36,431 nt of DNA from CAYOVG01 sp964407285 (GTDB lineage: Bacteria > Desulfobacterota > Syntrophobacteria > Syntrophobacterales > Syntrophobacteraceae): NCBI GenBank assembly GCA_964407285.1, contig CAYOVG010000022.1:1-36431 (forward strand), in the 5' to 3' direction. The notes beneath the pieces are model-generated. The model ran no database searches and had not been told where the DNA came from. It was given only the letters and a program-made list of their open reading frames with translations. The position numbers were made by a program, and so were the translations under genes. The number at the start of each line of letters is the position of its first letter. Position 1 is the stretch's first letter. Positions 33,201-36,431 of the stretch are shown in pieces.

Positions 33201-34110
33201 ACGCATCCTGGGCCACAACATTCAGAAGGGAAAAGCATTCCTGGATCTTCGGTACTTCATCGACAAGAACAAGATAGAATCTCAGAACATCGTGGTTATC
33301 GACAATGTTTCGCTGGGGGGGCCGGTCGAAAGTCCGGAAGCCATAAACCTTCCCATTAAAGCGGCCATCGCGATCCTCAAGAACGGTGACGGGGAGATCC
33401 ACCTGGACATTCCCATCAGCGGCAACCTGGACGACCCCACCTTCAGCTTCCGGCAGGTCATTACGAACTTTCTCTACAGCCTGCTCAAGAAGATCATCAC
33501 GGCCCCGTTCGCCTTTTTGGGGATGCCGTTCGGGGGCGGCGAGGAACTGCGTTACCTGGAATTCGATCCCGGCAGCAGTGACATCAGCGAGGCGACCAGG
33601 AGGAAGCTCGACATTCTCATCCAGGTAATCCAGGAAAAAACCGACCTGGATATCGAACTCGAAGGCCACGTGGACCTGGTTCAGGACCGGGAGCAGCTCA
33701 AGAAGAGAGTTCTTCTGCACAAGCTCAAGGAGCAGAAGTTCAGGGAGATGCTCCAGAAGGGACAGCCTGCCGTCACTACCGTGGAGGAGATCGCACTATC
33801 CCGCGAGGAATACGACAGGTACCTGCAACCGGCTTACAAGGAGGAGACCTTCCCGAAACCGAAGAACATGCTCGGGCTCGATAAAAGTCTGTCCGCGCGG
33901 GAGATGGAATCCCTGATGATCCAACACCTTACGGTGGATGATGAAGATCTTCGGCTCCTGGCGATCAAGCGCGCCATCACTTTGAGAGATTACATGGCCG
34001 CGACCGGCGGGGTCGACCCCGCCAGGATATACCTGGTGGAACCGGAATCCCTGGCTCCGCAGAAGGAGGAAGAGCTCAAGGACAGCCGGGTGGATATCAG
34101 GCTCAGGTGA
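30283..34110 (+). CDS. Giant AsmA-like DUF748 protein
   Basis: This 1275-residue protein has one N-terminal membrane helix (about 10-36) and a very long periplasmic, beta-rich body. Similar modules recur: IKISNGEIHFDDVPV, IVIEEGSVSYTDHTTHKPF and VVVKNGVIQFTDKRVHPAFW, each followed by a sentence-like amphipathic beta region. These are typical of DUF748, a branch of the AsmA/TamB/YhdP superfamily thought to bridge inner and outer membranes and move lipids. Near 1087-1140 is YLEFDPGSSDISEATRRKLDIL...IELEGHVD, an OmpA-C-like signature. Two acidic, low-complexity linkers (about 353-403 and 603-640) break the body. An in-frame ATG at 30253 exists, but 30283 has a strong GGGAGG 9 bases before it and lies 40 bases after the predicted sigma-54 start. 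Confidence 0.88.
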   Translation: MPIPKSKPLRYFVISTLTTVLAAVALFASYSVLGFLILPKVGKSLLISNLSDTLHRKVGLDGVMLDPYKFTVTLTGLDIRDRDEQRSFASFNRLFLDLDPGALLRGTLAVRDVQLEKPLINIVRNSEFEYNFQDILDSMNAGEKKDEKKRSGSFKFSINNIKISNGEIHFDDVPVNEKHSVEELTLTIPFVSNAASAATTSVQPAFSALVNNTYLELTGATMPFSDSLQTDLSGSIIGINVPHYMAYIPGLPEIDVLSGTLDASLCVSFSQESESGRKNLVLEGDLALKNAELLDRRGGDLLSVEELNASSIVYDVSSDKLSIEKVACSSPRVNVVRNKKGEMNVVSAFAVPNGDEEVDRDGEDKSGSAKAGGDDGDEKRKAEKHDPHRAGSDQADAGREAPGEFSLTIGDIVIEEGSVSYTDHTTHKPFKTTIEPVDFALRRFSTATGSKSGFSVSLETDAKESLELKGDVSFSPFHAEGELQLAGVSLPKYAPFYDDKLSFEIPAGELKGGARFKCSTMKNKGGDVSASVSGLNASIAGLRLKEKDREKDFLSIREIGIGETSLDFGGKSLVAGRITVSGGNVSLKRAKNGVVGLDAALGMDDSREDNAADVEDAADANDADGLSGRAAVERNGKKSSSWRIALGSVDASGCAVEFRDEAFRDPVVLTANSIDLSIENLSAFMDGKSGASLSLLLNGKDSISLKGEAGVSPLYANLHVDGKVDLMSFRSYIPDTMNIAVASGWAGASGNLVLSASDGQGFTARYEGSATLSDYRFVAGKDGTPLLAGKSFAINSLSGGYNPTYLNVSEAVADYSYANLIVLPDGKLNLQALLDDGGDQSRNRNQPPASQQPVRARAGAESTAGKPAGPAVEEQFFKQLKIDKVVVKNGVIQFTDKRVHPAFWMSLDGINGSITGFVLGDVKPAGIQLTGKQNNYSPLRIEGKILPFRKNLLVDVSVKFQDFDMVQINPYSKRILGHNIQKGKAFLDLRYFIDKNKIESQNIVVIDNVSLGGPVESPEAINLPIKAAIAILKNGDGEIHLDIPISGNLDDPTFSFRQVITNFLYSLLKKIITAPFAFLGMPFGGGEELRYLEFDPGSSDISEATRRKLDILIQVIQEKTDLDIELEGHVDLVQDREQLKKRVLLHKLKEQKFREMLQKGQPAVTTVEEIALSREEYDRYLQPAYKEETFPKPKNMLGLDKSLSAREMESLMIQHLTVDDEDLRLLAIKRAITLRDYMAATGGVDPARIYLVEPESLAPQKEEELKDSRVDIRLR

Positions 34111-34152
34111 GCGGGTCGGGGGGTGGAACCGGACCATGGGCTTCAAGTCGGA

Positions 34153-34180
34153 GGCGGTGGGGGCGAGACCCCGCTCCGCC
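34153..34180 (+). repeat. GC-rich hairpin after the DUF748 gene
   Basis: GGCGG (34153-34157) pairs with CCGCC (34176-34180), and GGGG (34160-34163) with CCCC (34169-34172), with a small internal loop. It lies 42 bases after the stop codon. The nearest T run (ATTTTTAAC, about 34202) is too far for a classical terminator, so read-through into phaR cannot be excluded. Confidence 0.35.
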
Positions 34181-34379
34181 GTCGGTCCATAGGCTCGCGC
34201 TCATTTTTAACATGCGGCAATGCGTTTATTCCCGGCGACGGTCGTGTTACACTATGGTGGCTATGGATTTTATCTTTCGGTCACCGGGTAGCGCCCGGCA
34301 GAGAGAAGGGGTTCTCTGTGCTGTTCTAAATTCCCCTCTTCAGGGGCGTAGCGAGGGGGTCGAGGAAAAGAGGAACGAG

Positions 34380-34850
34380 ATGCCCGATCACGTACTGATC
34401 AAGAAATACGCCAACCGTCGCCTGTACGATACGGAGAAAAGCTCTTACGTCACCTTGGGCCAGATTGCCGACATGATCAAGTCCGGACGGCAGGTGAAGG
34501 TCATCGAGGCCGGCTCCGAGGAGGATGTCACCGCCTTTATTCTCACTCAGATCATCGTCGAGGAAGCCAGGAAAAAGAACGCGCTCCTCCCACCGCAACT
34601 GCTGCATCTGATCATCCAGTTCGGGGAGAACGTCCTCAGCGAATTTTTCGAGAAATACCTGGAACTCACCATTCGTAATTACCTGACCTACAAGGCGTCC
34701 TTCGACGAGCAGTTCAGGAACTGGCTGAGCGTGGGGAGCAACCTGTCGGCGCTCGCTCAAAAAAACCTCTCCCCGTTCGCTACTTTCAGTTCATTCCTGG
34801 ACCTGTTCGCCGTTCCGGCGGGAAAGGAAGACGAAAAGAAGGAGGAGTAG
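34380..34850 (+). CDS. phaR: Polyhydroxyalkanoate synthesis regulator PhaR
   Basis: The 156-residue protein begins with the PHB accumulation regulator N-domain, IKKYANRRLYDTEKSSYVTLGQIADMI (residues 6-32), which is diagnostic. The next part, QVKVIEAGSEEDVTAFILTQIIVEE, continues that domain, and a helical PHB-accumulation region with NYLTYKASFDEQFRNWL follows. PhaR binds DNA near phasin and PHA genes and is released by PHA granules. No PHA synthase or phasin gene is seen in the window. The tail KEDEKKEE is charged. ATG 34380 follows GAGGA by 5 bases; the frame stays open upstream to 34107 but nothing there matches the family. A terminator follows at once. Confidence 0.9.
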   Translation: MPDHVLIKKYANRRLYDTEKSSYVTLGQIADMIKSGRQVKVIEAGSEEDVTAFILTQIIVEEARKKNALLPPQLLHLIIQFGENVLSEFFEKYLELTIRNYLTYKASFDEQFRNWLSVGSNLSALAQKNLSPFATFSSFLDLFAVPAGKEDEKKEE

Positions 34851-34870
34851 CGCCCGGCCGGGCGCGTTTT
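34850..34870 (+). terminator. Rho-independent terminator after phaR
   Basis: The palindrome GCGCCCGG/CCGGGCGC (34850-34865) would fold with a GGCC loop and is followed by GTTTTATT. It starts at the last base of the phaR stop codon. Confidence 0.8.
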
Positions 34871-34885
34871 ATTCGGAGTTCCCTC

Positions 34886-34914
34886 TTGACACGGCCCCTG
34901 ATGATTGCCAAAAT
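34886..34914 (+). promoter_or_regulatory. Sigma-70 promoter for the SDR gene
   Basis: A perfect TTGACA (34886-34891) is followed after 17 bases by CAAAAT (34909-34914). The leader to ATG 35059 would be about 138 bases. Confidence 0.5.
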
Positions 34915-35058
34915 TGCCCCATTAAGGAATCACGCTCGTCCCATCCGCCCGTCAAAATGAGGATGGATTCGCCCCGGAGGCAACTTCCGGGGATCTTCCG
35001 GGATTTCTTCACCGTTTTCGGCACTTGCACACGAAACCCTCTTTACAGGAGAAAGATT

Positions 35059-35853
35059 ATGCTCAGCATCAAGGATTCCGTAGCAGTCATAACCGGCGGC
35101 AGTGGAGGTATCGGTTTCTCGTTGGCTTCCTACTGGGTGCAAAACGGAGGGAAGGTTGTTCTCGCGGACGTCATGGAAGATGCCTTGGCCAGGGCTGAAG
35201 GGGAAATCAAGGCCATGGGCGGGGAAGTGGCCACGATTTACTGCAACGTCACCAAAGAGGAAGACTGCTCCAGGATGGCCGACTTCGCCATGGAAAAATT
35301 CGGCCGCATCAATCTTGTCGCTCCTTTCGCCGGGATCATCAAGGACGCCATGATGGTCAATCCGGATAAAACTACCGGCAAGGTCACCGGCAAGATGTCC
35401 ATCGATCAGTTCAAGAGCGTAATCGACATCAACCTGACGGGCGTCTTTCTGACGGTGCGCGAGTGTGTGGAACGGATGATCAACTATGACTGCAAAGGCC
35501 TTGTCTGCCTTATTTCATCCACCGGTTCGCTGGGAACGGCAGGCCAGATCAACTACTCTTCGTCCAAAGCCGCCATGTCGGTAATGCCCAAGGTCATCAC
35601 CGCCGAGCTGTTCCGGCGGGGCATGGCCGATAAGGTCCGCTGCATGGCCATAGCGCCGGGTTACGTGGGAACGCCCATGGTAAAGGCGATGAATCAGAAA
35701 GCTCTCGACAAGATTTTGGAGCAGGTCCCCATCGGCCGCTTGATCGAACCGGAGGAAGTGGTGTCGCTCGTAGGGGAGATGTACCGTAACGAGGCCATCA
35801 CGGGCGATGTCTTCTTCATCCACGGCGGTCTGCGCCTCGGATCGAAGGGCTGA
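35059..35853 (+). CDS. Short-chain dehydrogenase/reductase (SDR)
   Basis: The 264-residue classical SDR has the cofactor loop TGGSGGIG (12-19), a catalytic Ser around 153-154 (LISSTGS), Tyr166 and Lys170 (YSSSK), and Asn125 (IDINLTG). The usual NNAG motif reads PFAGI. An insertion (MMVNPDKTTGKVTGKMS, about 98-114) precedes the alpha4 helix. Asp37 after the second beta strand (VLADVM) suggests NAD rather than NADP. The substrate cannot be read from sequence. Placement after phaR could hint at acetoacetyl-CoA reductase (PhaB), but the NAD-type residue and separate terminator and promoter make that uncertain. ATG 35059 has AGGAG 8 bases upstream. Confidence 0.88.
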   Translation: MLSIKDSVAVITGGSGGIGFSLASYWVQNGGKVVLADVMEDALARAEGEIKAMGGEVATIYCNVTKEEDCSRMADFAMEKFGRINLVAPFAGIIKDAMMVNPDKTTGKVTGKMSIDQFKSVIDINLTGVFLTVRECVERMINYDCKGLVCLISSTGSLGTAGQINYSSSKAAMSVMPKVITAELFRRGMADKVRCMAIAPGYVGTPMVKAMNQKALDKILEQVPIGRLIEPEEVVSLVGEMYRNEAITGDVFFIHGGLRLGSKG

Positions 35854-35918
35854 TTCCTTTCAGCCGATTACCCGATGCTTTGAAGCGCGCGCATTGAGAT
35901 TTTTCATACATACGCCTT

Positions 35919-35965
35919 CGCCCCTTCGAGGGAGCCCTGACGGAGTTCCCGATAAGGGGCGTTTT
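35919..35965 (+). terminator. Rho-independent terminator after the SDR gene
   Basis: CGCCCCTT (35919-35926) pairs with AAGGGGCG (35954-35961), followed by TTTTCATT. The 27-base interior can pair further (GGGA with TCCC). It lies 66 bases after the stop. Confidence 0.75.
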
Positions 35966-36035
35966 CATTCCTGCCTCCCACGCCCCTGTATGGAAACCCC
36001 TGGAACCGTTTTTGGTCTCCTCCCGCAATTGCGGA

Positions 36036-36064
36036 TTTTCAAAACAGATCCCGTCGAGTATAGT
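36036..36064 (+). promoter_or_regulatory. Possible sigma-70 promoter for the DUF3391 gene
   Basis: TTTTCA (36036-36041) and TATAGT (36059-36064) are 17 bases apart. Transcription would start near 36071, about 115 bases before the ATG at 36185. A TTATC...GATAA dyad follows directly. Confidence 0.4.
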
Positions 36065-36184
36065 ACGTTATCACACTATGTCGATAATTTCTGTTGAAGA
36101 GGTGAAGACCGTGTCCGGCATGCTCCCGTCATCGGCGAGTTGCGGACTTTCAAGGGGCTCTCTCAAAACAAGGATCTCTCCACG

Positions 36185-36431
36185 ATGCCGGAATATCGCG
36201 TGAACGTGAACCAGCTTTGTGTCGGAGTCTTCATACGGCTTGAACTCGGGTGGTTCGAGCACCCGTTTCTCTCCAGAAGTTTCAAGATAAAAAGCGATAA
36301 GCAAATCGAGACGATCAGGCAACTCGGGATCAAGACGGTCATTTGTATCCCCGAGAAAAGCGATTGCCCTCCCCTGGATGCGAAGCAGTCGAACAGCGAA
36401 GATCCTTCATCGGCCGAGGCGGATTCGGGAG
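36185..36431 (+). CDS. DUF3391 protein, probable HD-GYP phosphodiesterase, cut by the window edge
   Basis: Only the first 82 codons are present and the frame is still open at the edge. The opening RVNVNQLCVGVFIRLELGWFEHPFL followed by FKIKSDKQIETIRQLGIKTVICIP is the DUF3391 domain. DUF3391 is nearly always followed by an HD-GYP cyclic-di-GMP phosphodiesterase domain, which should lie just outside the window. After about residue 60 a Ser/Glu-rich linker begins (SNSEDPSSAEADSG), as usual. AAGGA lies about 10 bases before ATG 36185. A second HD-GYP-type protein is encoded at 5058 but shows no DUF3391 region. Confidence 0.8.
   Translation, partial: MPEYRVNVNQLCVGVFIRLELGWFEHPFLSRSFKIKSDKQIETIRQLGIKTVICIPEKSDCPPLDAKQSNSEDPSSAEADSG

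Overview
The window looks like chromosome from a GC-rich anaerobic deltaproteobacterium (Desulfobacterota), most likely a sulfate reducer or a syntrophic relative such as the Syntrophobacteraceae. The main reason is a complete set of genes for a Tmc-type transmembrane redox complex: a tetrahaem cytochrome, a CCG/4Fe-4S HdrD-like subunit, a b-type membrane subunit and a Trp-rich beta-propeller protein. Many two-component and sigma-54 regulators fit the same group. The species assignment is inference.

Layout. (a) 1-3993, minus strand: a membrane-anchored MutS-like ATPase, a small exported protein with two heavy-metal-binding-like motifs, and the N-terminal third of a UvrA protein that runs off the left edge. 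(b) 3994-7061, plus strand: an AT-richer patch with a receiver-like protein lacking the phospho-acceptor Asp, followed by an HD-GYP-type protein with a probably degenerate GGDEF-like tail. (c) 7159-8574, minus: asnS. (d) 9008-13884, plus: a three-gene ABC-2/Gld-type transporter set, a LUD-domain protein and a YgjP-type metallopeptidase. (e) 14043-15439, minus: a cold-shock protein, a STAS anti-anti-sigma protein and an RsbW-like ATPase. (f) 15440-26481: a large regulatory intergenic region followed by the Tmc locus. (g) 26482-30149: a small ImmA-like remnant, a structured AT-rich intergenic region, a ThDP enzyme and a GNAT acetyltransferase. (h) 30217-34110: a sigma-54-type promoter and a giant AsmA-like DUF748 protein. 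(i) 34380-36431: PhaR-type regulator, an SDR oxidoreductase, and the start of a DUF3391 (probable HD-GYP) protein running off the right edge.

The centrepiece is the Tmc locus. The order is response regulator, tmcD, tmcC, tmcB, tmcA, response regulator, hybrid REC-PAS-kinase, membrane PAS-PAS-kinase, sigma-54 activator (PAS-PAS-AAA+-Fis HTH), all on one strand. A near-consensus -24/-12 promoter lies ahead of it (15902-15917). Further upstream are a perfect dyad TGTTGCA-N5-TGCAACA and further TGCAACA half-sites spaced by roughly whole helical turns. All three sensor proteins carry a cysteine cluster in their first PAS domain. I read this as a self-contained circuit in which redox-sensing PAS proteins control transcription of the electron-transfer complex beside them. 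The genes and DNA motifs are seen directly. The regulatory wiring is inference.

No tRNA, rRNA, CRISPR array, insertion sequence or prophage was recognised.
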